From: Acidimicrobiaceae bacterium
GTDB taxonomy: Bacteria; Actinomycetota; Acidimicrobiia; Acidimicrobiales; Ilumatobacteraceae
Direction of reading: 5' to 3'
DNA: 64,000 nucleotides
NCBI GenBank assembly: GCA_024641005.1
Contig: JAHEDX010000002.1
Coordinates: 1 to 64,000, forward strand
Shown here: piece after piece, positions 1 through 7,913 of the stretch
Numbering within the stretch: the first letter of the stretch is position 1
Layout of the letters: the number at the start of each line of letters is the position of its first letter
Program-made: the position numbers and the translations under genes
The notes under the pieces: model-generated
The model's input: the letters and a program-made list of their open reading frames with translations, nothing else
What the model was told of the DNA's origin: nothing
Database searches by the model: none

Positions 1-102
1 CACGCATAGACCGGGGCCGATCTCGCCGACCACCGCCGTCGAATCGTCGGGTGCGACCACCTCCACACTCGCTCGAATCACCCGCTGCACCAGGCCACGC
101 AT
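1..102 (-). CDS. dtd: D-aminoacyl-tRNA deacylase, N-terminal part (cut by window edge)
   Basis: Only the first 34 codons lie in the window; the gene continues past the left edge. The reading begins MRGLVQRVIRASVEV and includes VVGEIGPGLCV, which match the start and the conserved GEIGPGL segment of Dtd. The family hydrolyses D-amino acids (and glycine from tRNA-Ala) off mischarged tRNAs in the cytoplasm. The gene is divergent from the aldose epimerase gene, with 37 bp between the chosen starts. The catalytic TxP motif would lie outside the window, so activity cannot be judged. Confidence 0.85.
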   Translation of the reverse strand, partial: MRGLVQRVIRASVEVVAPDDSTAVVGEIGPGLCV

Positions 103-139
103 GGCGAGAAGCCTGCCACGGGGGCGTCGATCGGGAACA

Positions 140-961
140 ATGGGTGGCATCGAGAACAATCCAACGACGAATGCGTCCTCGCCCGACGGCCTGACGATCG
201 GCGACGACGTGGTCCGCGTCGAGATCGACGCGGTCCGGGGTGGCCGGGTCTCCCAAGTCCGTGTCCGCGACATCGATCTGCTGATCGGGCCCGACTCGGG
301 TACCCACGATCCGATGCGCTGGGGGTCGTATCCGATGGTGCCCTGGGCAGGGCGGATCCGCGGCGGACGGTTCGAGTTCGACGGCACCGCGTACCAACTG
401 CCCACCCTCGGCGACGGGCACGCGATCCACGGCGTCGGGTACGTGTCCGCGTGGGATGTCGTACACCGAACCGACCGAACCGTCGAGCTGACGCTGTCAC
501 TGCCGAGCGACGAGACGTGGCCGTTCGGTGGTCACTCCCATCAGCGGATCAGCGTCGATGAAGATGGTGTGCTGCTCGAACTCGACGTCTCCGCCGGCGT
601 CGTTTCGTTTCCGGCCACGATCGGTTGGCATCCCTGGTTTCGAAAGCCCGATCGGTTCGATTTCCATCCCATCTCGATGTACCGCCGCGTCGACGGGGTA
701 GCGACCACCGAGCAGATCGATGTGCAGCCCGGCCCATGGGACGACTGCTTCGTCAACAACGACGCCGTCACGGTGACGATCGCGGGCGTCGCCGTTCGGC
801 TCACGTCAGACTGCACCGACTGGGTGGTCTACGACCAACCCGACCATGCGACCTGCATCGAACCGCAGTCGGGACCCCCGGACGCCCACAACACCCGGCC
901 CCATGTTCTACGACCCGGCGACAGGCTGCGCCGCTGGTTCCGGATCGGATTCGACCACTGA
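140..961 (+). CDS. aldose 1-epimerase family protein (GalM-like)
   Basis: A 273-residue beta-sandwich mutarotase-type protein. Candidate catalytic residues are His97 (in AIHGVGY), His164 (in GWHPWF) and Glu241 (in CIEPQSG), the His/His/Glu arrangement of the galactose mutarotase superfamily. The ATG at 140 is preferred because an upstream in-frame ATG at 101 would overlap the divergent dtd start and adds only Arg/Gly-rich sequence. The family interconverts sugar anomers; the substrate cannot be told from sequence and could be a phosphorylated or non-standard hexose. No obvious Shine-Dalgarno or close -10 box is visible. Confidence 0.85.
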   Translation: MGGIENNPTTNASSPDGLTIGDDVVRVEIDAVRGGRVSQVRVRDIDLLIGPDSGTHDPMRWGSYPMVPWAGRIRGGRFEFDGTAYQLPTLGDGHAIHGVGYVSAWDVVHRTDRTVELTLSLPSDETWPFGGHSHQRISVDEDGVLLELDVSAGVVSFPATIGWHPWFRKPDRFDFHPISMYRRVDGVATTEQIDVQPGPWDDCFVNNDAVTVTIAGVAVRLTSDCTDWVVYDQPDHATCIEPQSGPPDAHNTRPHVLRPGDRLRRWFRIGFDH

Positions 962-1062
962 GCGGCCGGCACTGACCGCGGCGCTACGCAGCTGGTACGC
1001 CAGACTCCAGACCAACCGACTTCGACCATCCCCACCATCACCGACCGAGCCACACACCGATC

Positions 1063-2157
1063 ATGAGCGACATGCCCACCCTCGACGACGCCGCCGACGC
1101 ACAGCTCGTCGCCGCCCACCTGGCCGGGGACGGGCGCGCGCTCGGGGCGATCTACGACCGTTCAGGCGATGCGCTGTACGACACGGCTGCGGCCATGATG
1201 CGGTACCGCGACGACGCCGCCGACGTGATGCAGGACGTGTTCGTCACCGCCTCCGGCCACATGGGCGAGCTGCGAGACCCCGATCGGCTGCGGGCGTGGT
1301 TGTTCGCAATTCTTCGTAACGAGGTGTACCGCCGGCCGGGCAACAGCCGACGTCAGGTAGCGATCGATGTCGCTCGACACAGAGGCGAGACCACCCTCGC
1401 CCCGACGCTGACGGGGGACCCGTCGACGGTCGAGTTCCAACAGCTCGCCAGACGCGTACGCGGTGCCGGGGCAGGCCTCACCGAGCGGGACCAGCTGGTG
1501 GCCGAGTTCTCACTGCGACGTGGTCTGACCGGCAACGACCTCGCAGACGCGCTCGGCGTCATGCCACAGCAGTGCTACGGGCTGGTACACCGCATGCGCC
1601 AACACACCCAACGAAGCCTGAGCGCCTACTGCGTCGCTCGTACCGGGCGCGACGCGTGCCCTGAGCTGAACGAGCTCCTGCTGGGGTGGAACGAGGAACT
1701 CTCGACGCTCGTGAGCAAACGCGTCGCGCGACATATCGACGACTGCGAAGTCTGCCGCTCGACGCGCTCGACGTCAGCACCGTTTGCGCTGTTCGGCGCG
1801 GCGCCGGTGCTCACGGCCCCGCCTGGCGTGCGCGAACGAGTCCTGGGCGCTGCCCACCACGAACTCGACACCACGCCGTACGGCTTCGACCCCACGAACG
1901 GCTTCCCCGATGTGATCAGGTACGCACGGCGCACCAAGATCTGGGTGGTCCTCACCGCGATCGCATTGCTCGTCTCGATCGGCACGACGATCTACGTACT
2001 CGCGGCCGACGATCAGGACACCCCATCGCCCCCCGCCGGCTCTGCGACACCGTCGTCGGGCGAGACCCAGACGATCGGGTCCGATGCCGATCGCCGAAGT
2101 GTCTCGGCCCTCGGTGTCGACCCGGATCACCCCCGCACGGTTGTTACCCAACGGTAA
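1063..2157 (+). CDS. ECF-like sigma factor with C-terminal zinc-finger and membrane anchor
   Basis: A 364-residue protein with two parts. Residues 12-90 look like sigma-70 region 2 (DVMQDVF, LRAWLFAILRN) and residues 139-185 like region 4 with a helix-turn-helix (LTERDQL..., LADALGVMPQQCYGLVHRM). After these comes a zf-HC2/anti-sigma-like motif, His224-x3-Cys228-x2-Cys231 (RHIDDCEVC), then a single membrane segment at about 293-314 and a short Ser/Pro/Thr-rich tail. ECF factors usually have a separate anti-sigma gene; here the inhibitory module appears fused, and no anti-sigma gene follows. Release could need proteolysis or a conformational signal, which is inference. The next gene is a glycosyltransferase 23 bp downstream with its own promoter-like box. 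Confidence 0.8.
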   Translation: MSDMPTLDDAADAQLVAAHLAGDGRALGAIYDRSGDALYDTAAAMMRYRDDAADVMQDVFVTASGHMGELRDPDRLRAWLFAILRNEVYRRPGNSRRQVAIDVARHRGETTLAPTLTGDPSTVEFQQLARRVRGAGAGLTERDQLVAEFSLRRGLTGNDLADALGVMPQQCYGLVHRMRQHTQRSLSAYCVARTGRDACPELNELLLGWNEELSTLVSKRVARHIDDCEVCRSTRSTSAPFALFGAAPVLTAPPGVRERVLGAAHHELDTTPYGFDPTNGFPDVIRYARRTKIWVVLTAIALLVSIGTTIYVLAADDQDTPSPPAGSATPSSGETQTIGSDADRRSVSALGVDPDHPRTVVTQR

Positions 2158-2168
2158 TGGGCCACCGG

Positions 2169-2174
2169 TAGCCT
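2169..2174 (+). promoter_or_regulatory. -10 box (TAGCCT), leaderless start at 2181
   Basis: TAGCCT ends 6 nt before the ATG of the glycosyltransferase, placing the transcription start at or next to the start codon. There is no Shine-Dalgarno. A TTACCC at 2144-2149 is a weak -35 candidate, 19 nt upstream. Confidence 0.55.
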
Positions 2175-2180
2175 GTCCGG

Positions 2181-3482
2181 ATGCCGAAATCGGCCGGGCT
2201 CGACCCGGACGCGCCTCTGTCGCTCGCATACCTCACATATCGCGGCAAGCCCCACGTCGGGGGCCAGGGCATCTACACGCGCCATCTCACCAAGGCGCTC
2301 GTCGATCTCGGCCACTCCGTCGAGGTGCTCGGCGGCCAGCCATACCCGGTGCTCGACGATCGGGTCACGCTCACGAAGCTCCCGAGCCTCGACCTGTTCA
2401 ATGATCAGTACCCCGGCCGCTTCCCCGCCTATTGGGAGTTCAAGACCCGATACGACTTTCTCGAGGTCGCTCAGTTCTGCACCGGAGTCTTCCCCGAGCC
2501 GTTGGCGTTCAGCGCCCGGGTGCATGCCCATCTGAGCGAACGCCTCAGCCAGTTCGACCTCGTCCACGACAACCAATGCCTCGGGTACGGCATCGTCAAG
2601 CTCGAAGAGAAGCTGCCCCTGATCGTCACGCTCCATCACCCGATCACGCGGGACCGGATGCTCGAGATGGAGGCTGCCCCGAACCGCTTCAAGCGCTGGT
2701 CGATCGGGCGCTGGTACAACTTCGTGAAGATGCAGGGACGGGTCGCGTCCAAGATGCCCCGCGTCGTGGTGGTCAGCGAGAACTCGATCCAGGACATCCA
2801 CACCGACATGGGTGTCTCACTCGACCGCATGCGTCTGGTTCCGGTCGGGGTCGATCCCGACCTGTTCAAGCCGGTCGACGGCGTGCACCGGATTCGCGGC
2901 AGATTGATCACGACCGCCTCCGCGGACGTCGCCCTCAAGGGTCTTGCCTTCCTGATCGAAGCGATGGCCAAGCTGCGCGCCGACGGGCACGACATCACCC
3001 TCACCATCATCGGCAAGCCCAAACCGGGTAAGTCGATGGACCTGATCGACCAATACGGCCTCGCCCCGCACATCGACTTCGTGTCCGGCGTGACCGACGA
3101 GCGGATCGTCGAGTTGTACAGCCAGGCCGAACTCGCCGTGGTTCCCAGCCTCTACGAGGGGTTCAGCCTGCCGGCGATCGAGGCCATGTGCACGGGAACA
3201 CCGCTCGTCGCCACCGACGGCGGCGCCCTCCCCGAGGTCACCGGCACCCCTGGCGAGACCGTCTTCCGCTGCCGCAAGGGCGATGCCGACGACCTGGCAT
3301 CGACCATCAGGGACGCACTCGCCAACCCCGACGCTCGCACCCGCGTCGGAGAAGCAGGCCGCCAACGCGTGCTCGAGCGCTGGACCTGGGCCAGGTGTGC
3401 CCAACTCACCGTCGAGCAGTACCGAGAGGTACTCGCCATGCCCCAGAACATCGAGAAGCTGCGTCGCAACGGGCGACTCTGA
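2181..3482 (+). CDS. family 4 glycosyltransferase (GT-B fold)
   Basis: A 433-residue GT-B enzyme. The N-terminal Rossmann half has the glycine-rich GGQGIYTRHL acceptor-side loop near residue 28; the C-terminal half has the nucleotide-sugar signature SLYEGFSLPAIEAM with the usual E-x7-E glutamates. It should transfer a sugar from a nucleotide donor onto a lipid or glycan at the cytoplasmic membrane face. It is followed 30 bp later by a SAM methyltransferase and an alpha/alpha-barrel protein, so the three probably act on one glycan or glycolipid. Donor and acceptor are not deducible. Confidence 0.88.
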   Translation: MPKSAGLDPDAPLSLAYLTYRGKPHVGGQGIYTRHLTKALVDLGHSVEVLGGQPYPVLDDRVTLTKLPSLDLFNDQYPGRFPAYWEFKTRYDFLEVAQFCTGVFPEPLAFSARVHAHLSERLSQFDLVHDNQCLGYGIVKLEEKLPLIVTLHHPITRDRMLEMEAAPNRFKRWSIGRWYNFVKMQGRVASKMPRVVVVSENSIQDIHTDMGVSLDRMRLVPVGVDPDLFKPVDGVHRIRGRLITTASADVALKGLAFLIEAMAKLRADGHDITLTIIGKPKPGKSMDLIDQYGLAPHIDFVSGVTDERIVELYSQAELAVVPSLYEGFSLPAIEAMCTGTPLVATDGGALPEVTGTPGETVFRCRKGDADDLASTIRDALANPDARTRVGEAGRQRVLERWTWARCAQLTVEQYREVLAMPQNIEKLRRNGRL

Positions 3483-3512
3483 CAGCGATACCACCTGAAG
3501 CGAACCCACGAC

Positions 3513-4244
3513 ATGCTCACCATCCGATTCGACGAACTCGGCCTGCGACCGGGAGATCGTGTGCTCGACGTGGGGTCCGGCTTCGGTCGCCACGTCTACG
3601 AGTGCGCGCGACGGGGCGCCCATGTCGTCGCCCTCGACTATGCAGCCGACGAGGTGGCGGGGACCCTCAACACGCTCGGAGCGATGGTCGAGGCCGGTGA
3701 GATCACAGCCGACAAGCTGATCGGCGTGCTGCGTGCCGACGCGCGTCGGCTGCCGTTTCCCGATGGCTCGTTCGACGTCGTGATCACGTCGGAAGTGCTC
3801 GAGCACATCCAGGACGACGTGGCGGCCATCGCCGAGATGGTTCGGGTGCTCAAGCCAGGTGGACGATTTGCTGCGACCGTTCCGTCCTGGTTTCCCGAGG
3901 CGGTCAACTGGAGGCTGTCCGACGAATACCACGCCCCCAAGAGCGAGGGCGGACACGTCCGGATCTATGCCACGACCGAACTGCGCGCCAAGCTCAAGTC
4001 GGCCGGCCTCGATGTCGACGGCTATCACCGGGCCCACGCCCTGCATTCGCCCTATTGGTGGTTGAAGTGTGCGGTCGGCCCCCGCAACGAGGATCACCCG
4101 GCCGTCGTCAAATACCGGCGATTCCTCGAGTGGGACATCATCGAACAGCCGGCGAGCACCCGTATCGCCGAGCGTGTCCTGTCGCCAGTGCTCGGGAAGA
4201 GCTCGGTTCACTACGCCACCAAACCGGGAGGGGCGCCCCGGTGA
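3513..4244 (+). CDS. class I SAM-dependent methyltransferase
   Basis: A 243-residue Rossmann methyltransferase. Motif I is VLDVGSGFGRHV (about residues 16-27), an acidic residue follows in VVALDYA, and the post-motif region DVVITSEVLEHI is typical of UbiE/Methyltransf_11 enzymes. Its stop overlaps the next gene's GTG start (GTGA, 4241-4244), implying translational coupling. Set between a GT4 glycosyltransferase and a six-hairpin/prenyltransferase-like protein, it may O-methylate the glycosylated product. That role is inferred from neighbours only. Confidence 0.87.
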   Translation: MLTIRFDELGLRPGDRVLDVGSGFGRHVYECARRGAHVVALDYAADEVAGTLNTLGAMVEAGEITADKLIGVLRADARRLPFPDGSFDVVITSEVLEHIQDDVAAIAEMVRVLKPGGRFAATVPSWFPEAVNWRLSDEYHAPKSEGGHVRIYATTELRAKLKSAGLDVDGYHRAHALHSPYWWLKCAVGPRNEDHPAVVKYRRFLEWDIIEQPASTRIAERVLSPVLGKSSVHYATKPGGAPR

Positions 4245-5290
4245 GCTCGATCCCCGATCTTCCTGGTGTGCTGTCGGCCGACGAGGTCGTGCAGTCGGGC
4301 CGCCATCTCGCATCGCTCCAGACGGCGAGCGGCATGATCCCGTGGTTCACCGGCGGCCATTGCGACCCGTGGAACCACATCGAGTCGGCGATGGCGCTCG
4401 ACGTAGCAGGCTTCAACTCGGAGGCCGAACGCGCCTACGAGTGGCTGGCCGACATCCAGCGCCCCGATGGCAGCTGGCACAACTACTACGTTGCCGACGG
4501 CGGCCGGGATGACACCGTCGCAGAGGCGAAGCTCGACACGAACGTCTGCGCCTACATCGCCACCGGTGTGTGGCATCACTGGCGCTGCACTGCCGATCGC
4601 GGGTTCGTCGACAACCTCTGGTCGACGGTCGAGCGGGCCCTCGACTGGGTGCTGTCGCTTCGTCGCCCCGACGGGCTGGTGCTGTGGGCGGTCGAACCCG
4701 ACGCCCAACCCTGGGACTACGCGCTGCTCACCGGTTCGGCCTCGATCCAGCACGCACTGCGATGTGGCGCGGCCGTCGGTCTCGCAACGGGCTCGCCCCG
4801 CCCGGATTGGATCGAGGCCGCCGACGTGATGTGCACCTTGATCGGCCACGCTCCCCTGTCGTTCCAGCCCAAGACGCGCTGGGCGATGGACTGGTACTAC
4901 CCGGTGCTCACGGGTGCGATCAGCGACGATCACGCCAAGCTCCGGCTCGCCGAGGGCTGGCCGACCTTTGCGATGGAAGGTCTCGGCATCCGATGTGTGT
5001 ACGACGAACCTTGGGTCACGGCGTCCGAGACCGCCGAGGCGTCGCTCAGCTACGCGGCCGTCGGCGATCTCGCCACGGCGACCGATCTGCTCGCGTGGAC
5101 CCGCGGTCACCGTCTCGGCAGCGGCGCCTACCTGACCGGGCTGGTGCACCCCGATCGCATCGTGTTCCCGGCCGATGAGCATTCGTCGTACACGGCCGCA
5201 GCGGTGATCCTTGCCGCAGATGCGATCGCCGGCGCCTCCCCCGCCAGCGACCTGTTCGTCACCCCGGCCTTGCGCGCCGCCTGGGCCTGA
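4241..5290 (+). CDS. alpha/alpha-barrel protein (prenyltransferase / six-hairpin glycosidase-like)
   Basis: A 349-residue protein read from the GTG at 4241, which overlaps the methyltransferase stop by 4 nt and follows a GGGAGGGG Shine-Dalgarno at 4226-4233. Repeated helical-hairpin motifs such as QRPDGSWHNYY resemble the DGSW repeats of squalene/prenyltransferase-type alpha/alpha toroids, but also occur in six-hairpin glycosidases. I do not see the DxDD motif of squalene-hopene cyclases, so cyclase activity is unlikely. Last gene of a three-gene glycosyltransferase-methyltransferase operon. The precise reaction is unknown. Confidence 0.6.
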   Translation: MSSIPDLPGVLSADEVVQSGRHLASLQTASGMIPWFTGGHCDPWNHIESAMALDVAGFNSEAERAYEWLADIQRPDGSWHNYYVADGGRDDTVAEAKLDTNVCAYIATGVWHHWRCTADRGFVDNLWSTVERALDWVLSLRRPDGLVLWAVEPDAQPWDYALLTGSASIQHALRCGAAVGLATGSPRPDWIEAADVMCTLIGHAPLSFQPKTRWAMDWYYPVLTGAISDDHAKLRLAEGWPTFAMEGLGIRCVYDEPWVTASETAEASLSYAAVGDLATATDLLAWTRGHRLGSGAYLTGLVHPDRIVFPADEHSSYTAAAVILAADAIAGASPASDLFVTPALRAAWA

Positions 5291-5395
5291 CCGGCCCGCG
5301 GCATCCGGTGCCGGGCACCTGATCTCAAGCCGGCGGATGCATCACCGGGACGTCCGTGCGAAACTGCACGTCAGGGGGCACGGCCGCTGGCGTTC

Positions 5396-5668
5396 GTGGG
5401 CGGGGATCGCGACCGGCTGATCGAGGTGATGGACACGCTCGATGTCGCGACGCAGGTCGTCGTGCCGCAGATCCATCGGCTCGGCGAGCATGCCGCGGTG
5501 GCCGAACGACGGGAGCTCACCGTCGACGGCCTCGCCGAGACGCACTGGGTCGGGGTGTACGGCTTCGAGGACGGCCTGGTTCGACGGTTGGAGATCTTCG
5601 CTCTGGACGATTTCGACGCCGCGCTCGCGCACTACGACGAATTGGTCGCGGGTGCAGGAACTACCTGA
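5396..5668 (+). pseudogene. C-terminal fragment of a larger protein, probable gene remnant
   Basis: The 90 codons from the GTG at 5396 encode a stretch containing VYGFEDGLVRRLEIFALDD and an AALAHYDEL ending. This resembles the NTF2/SnoaL-like tails of large actinobacterial transcriptional or cyclase-type regulators. The protein-like reading continues upstream of the GTG in frame (ARPLAFVGGDRDRL), but no N-terminal domains fit in the space after the previous gene. I read it as the decayed end of a lost gene. A short functional protein remains possible. Confidence 0.4.
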
Positions 5669-5675
5669 TCAGAGG

Positions 5676-5704
5676 TTGCATATCGAACATACGTTCGCTA
5701 CCAT
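5676..5704 (+). promoter_or_regulatory. SOS-type promoter of the HNH gene: -35, LexA box, -10
   Basis: TTGCAT (5676-5681) and TACCAT (5699-5704) are spaced 17 bp and form a normal sigma-70 promoter. The spacer is filled by the near-palindrome TCGAACATACGTTCGC (5683-5698), matching the actinobacterial LexA consensus TCGAAC-N4-GTTCGA except for the final base. The -10 ends 6 nt before the ATG at 5711, so the mRNA should be leaderless. LexA bound here would cover the promoter and repress it until DNA damage. Confidence 0.8.
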
Positions 5705-5710
5705 GTTCAC

Positions 5711-7009
5711 ATGAATCCCACCACCGATCCCGTGCTCGTCATCACGACGATGACCGCCGCGGATGTCGATGGGTTCGATGCCGACCGCGCCGCGCAGGCG
5801 CTGGCCGATGTCAAAGTGGTCCGAGGGTTCATCGACCGACACGAGGCTGCAGTCACGTCACATCTCCGCCGCCTTCACGAACGGGGCGAGAGCGCCCCGG
5901 CCAGTGATCTGCACACCCGCAGTGGTGGCGTGTCGGCCAAGGAGGCGCGCCGCAAAGAGCGCCGGGCCAAGGCACTCGAACAGGCACCGGCAGTCGCAGA
6001 TGCGCTCGCCAACGGTGTGATCGGCGCCGAGCATGCCGACGTCCTGGCGAACGTCACCAACCGACTCGACGAAGCGATCGTCTCCACGTTCTTCGATCAC
6101 CAGCACGACTTGGCTCGCGACGCGTCCCGCATGACGCCCGAACAATTCGGCCGTAGCTGCCTCGACCTGGTTCGTCTGCTCGAACGCGACGAGGGGCTCG
6201 AACGCGCCGAACGCCAACGCCGCGAGACCGAGTTGTCCAAGCGCGTCGACCGGGACGGCATGTACGTGCTCACTGCCCGCATGCACCCCGAGCTCGGCCA
6301 TGCGGTGTTCAACGCGATCGACGCCGAGGTGGCGGCCCTCGTCAAGTCAGCTGGCGACCGCGCCGTCGATCGTGGACGCATCGGCGCCGAGGCACTCGGC
6401 AATCTCGTCGCCGGAGGGCATCAGGCGATCCGGGCGATCGAGGCCGAGATCCGGCTGCACGTCGACGCGACGTCACTCCTCGACGGCATCCACGAGGATT
6501 CCGTGTGCGAACTCGACGACGGCACTCCCCTGCCACCGACCAGCGTGCGGCGCCTGCTGTGCAACGGACGCATCGTGCCGATCATCATCGACGCCGACGG
6601 TGTCGCGTTGAATGTCGGCCGTCAGCAGCGACTCGCCACTCGCACCCAGCGCCGGGCCTTGCGAGCGATGTACCGCACGTGCGCCTTCCACGGCTGCGAT
6701 GTGGCCTTCAACCGTTGCGAGATCCACCACATCCACGAATGGGAACTCGGCGGACCAAGCGATCTCGACAACTTGCTTCCCTTGTGCAGCCGACATCATC
6801 ACGAGGTGCACGAAGGGGGCTGGACATTGCGCCTCGCCCCCGACCGAACACTCACGATCCGACAACCCGACGGATCGGTGTTCGCGACCTCGCCTCCCCA
6901 GATCGCGAACCGACGGTCGCGACCGAGCGATGGCTCGACTGGGCCGCCATCGCCACCGCAAGATCACCGGTCTGGCGAACCCCCGAACCAGCTGCTGCTC
7001 ACCGCCTGA
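5711..7009 (+). CDS. DUF222 / 13E12-family HNH endonuclease-like protein
   Basis: A 432-residue protein with an N-terminal DUF222 helical region (about 20-260) and a C-terminal HNH nuclease motif around residues 330-375: CEIHHIHEWELGG, then DNLLPLCSRHHHEVHE. The His pair, central Asn and final His of a beta-beta-alpha-metal nuclease are all present. Family members occur in many diverged copies in actinobacteria (REP13E12 in Mycobacterium), behave as mobile-like elements, and several mycobacterial copies are LexA-regulated, in line with the SOS box here. The 3' end is partly duplicated just downstream. The target and biological role of the family are not established. Confidence 0.85.
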   Translation: MNPTTDPVLVITTMTAADVDGFDADRAAQALADVKVVRGFIDRHEAAVTSHLRRLHERGESAPASDLHTRSGGVSAKEARRKERRAKALEQAPAVADALANGVIGAEHADVLANVTNRLDEAIVSTFFDHQHDLARDASRMTPEQFGRSCLDLVRLLERDEGLERAERQRRETELSKRVDRDGMYVLTARMHPELGHAVFNAIDAEVAALVKSAGDRAVDRGRIGAEALGNLVAGGHQAIRAIEAEIRLHVDATSLLDGIHEDSVCELDDGTPLPPTSVRRLLCNGRIVPIIIDADGVALNVGRQQRLATRTQRRALRAMYRTCAFHGCDVAFNRCEIHHIHEWELGGPSDLDNLLPLCSRHHHEVHEGGWTLRLAPDRTLTIRQPDGSVFATSPPQIANRRSRPSDGSTGPPSPPQDHRSGEPPNQLLLTA

Positions 7010-7065
7010 TCCGCAACGGTCTGGCGAACCCCGAACCAGCTGACGTTCTCCGCTTGATCGTGCCG
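6969..7065 (+). repeat. imperfect 49-bp direct repeat duplicating the 3' end of the HNH gene
   Basis: Copy 1 (6969-7017) and copy 2 (from 7018) both begin GGTCTGGCGAACCCC; their first 25-26 bp differ by one C, and similarity continues through a CCGC(C/T)TGATC segment. Copy 1 includes the TGA at 7007-7009. Copy 2 carries a similar coding tail in a shifted frame and lies in the gap before the plsC-like gene. This is a tandem gene-end duplication. Confidence 0.75.
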
Positions 7066-7123
7066 GGCCGCCGACCACGGCCCCACGTCAGGCCCGGTGC
7101 GAAGCTCCCGTCGTGGCTGCTCG

Positions 7124-7129
7124 TACACT
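7124..7129 (+). promoter_or_regulatory. -10 box (TACACT), leaderless start at 7137
   Basis: TACACT ends 7 nt before the GTG at 7137. It supports 7137 over the upstream in-frame GTG at 7113, which would lie before the promoter. Confidence 0.5.
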
Positions 7130-7136
7130 CGCAAGC

Positions 7137-7910
7137 GTGTCCCAACTGCTGCAGACCAAGGCCGCCCGAACCGTACTGAGCATCTGGGCATGGTTCGTGC
7201 TCGGGGTCACCGTGTTGATCATCGTGCCGCTGGTGGCGATCGTGCGACTGGTCACCATGCCGTTCGACCCCGGCCGCTATCACGCCGGTCTGCTGTTCCG
7301 CAAGATCGCCGTCATCCACCAGAAGCTGAATCCCCTCTGGAAATTCACCGTGTCGGGCGAGGTGCCCACCGATGGCCGCCTGCCCTATGTTGCGGTCGCC
7401 AACCACGAGAGTTTCGTCGACATCCTCCTGATCTCGCACCTCCCGTTCGAGATGAAATGGATGTCGAAGAGCGAGTTCTTCAAGATCCCGTTCGTCGGTT
7501 GGGCGATGTGGCTCGCCGGCGACATACGGCTCGAGCGAGGCGACAAGAAGTCTGGGGTGCGCGCCCTGCAGGAGTGTCGTGATCGGCTCGACAAGCGCGT
7601 CTCAGTGATGATCTTCCCCGAGGGAACCCGCTCGTTCACCGGCGAACTGGGCGAGTTCAAGGATGGCGCGTTCAAGATCGCCATCCAGGCCGGCGCCCCC
7701 ATCCTCCCGCTGGCAGTGCTCGGCAGCCGCACCGCGCTGATCAAACACGACTGGCGCTTCGGGTACAGCCACGCCGAGGTGCGGGTCCTCGACCCGATCC
7801 CCACCGACAGACTCACGAAGGCCGACGTGGGCGATCTGCGAGATCGCACACGAGCGGTGATCGCCGACGCGCTCGACACGATGCGCGCCGAACGCGCCGC
7901 TACGGAGTAG
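7137..7910 (+). CDS. 1-acyl-sn-glycerol-3-phosphate acyltransferase family protein (PlsC-like)
   Basis: A 257-residue membrane acyltransferase. An N-terminal hydrophobic helix (about 14-40) precedes the catalytic NHESFVD box (H90, D95; the HX4D motif) and the substrate-binding FPEGTRS box at 160-166. The family acylates lysophosphatidic acid with acyl-CoA or acyl-ACP to make phosphatidic acid at the inner face of the membrane. Start 7137 was chosen from the -10 box; 7113 would add eight residues. Followed 3 bp later by an MFS gene, so probably the head of a three-gene operon. Confidence 0.9.
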   Translation: MSQLLQTKAARTVLSIWAWFVLGVTVLIIVPLVAIVRLVTMPFDPGRYHAGLLFRKIAVIHQKLNPLWKFTVSGEVPTDGRLPYVAVANHESFVDILLISHLPFEMKWMSKSEFFKIPFVGWAMWLAGDIRLERGDKKSGVRALQECRDRLDKRVSVMIFPEGTRSFTGELGEFKDGAFKIAIQAGAPILPLAVLGSRTALIKHDWRFGYSHAEVRVLDPIPTDRLTKADVGDLRDRTRAVIADALDTMRAERAATE

Positions 7911-7913
7911 TCC

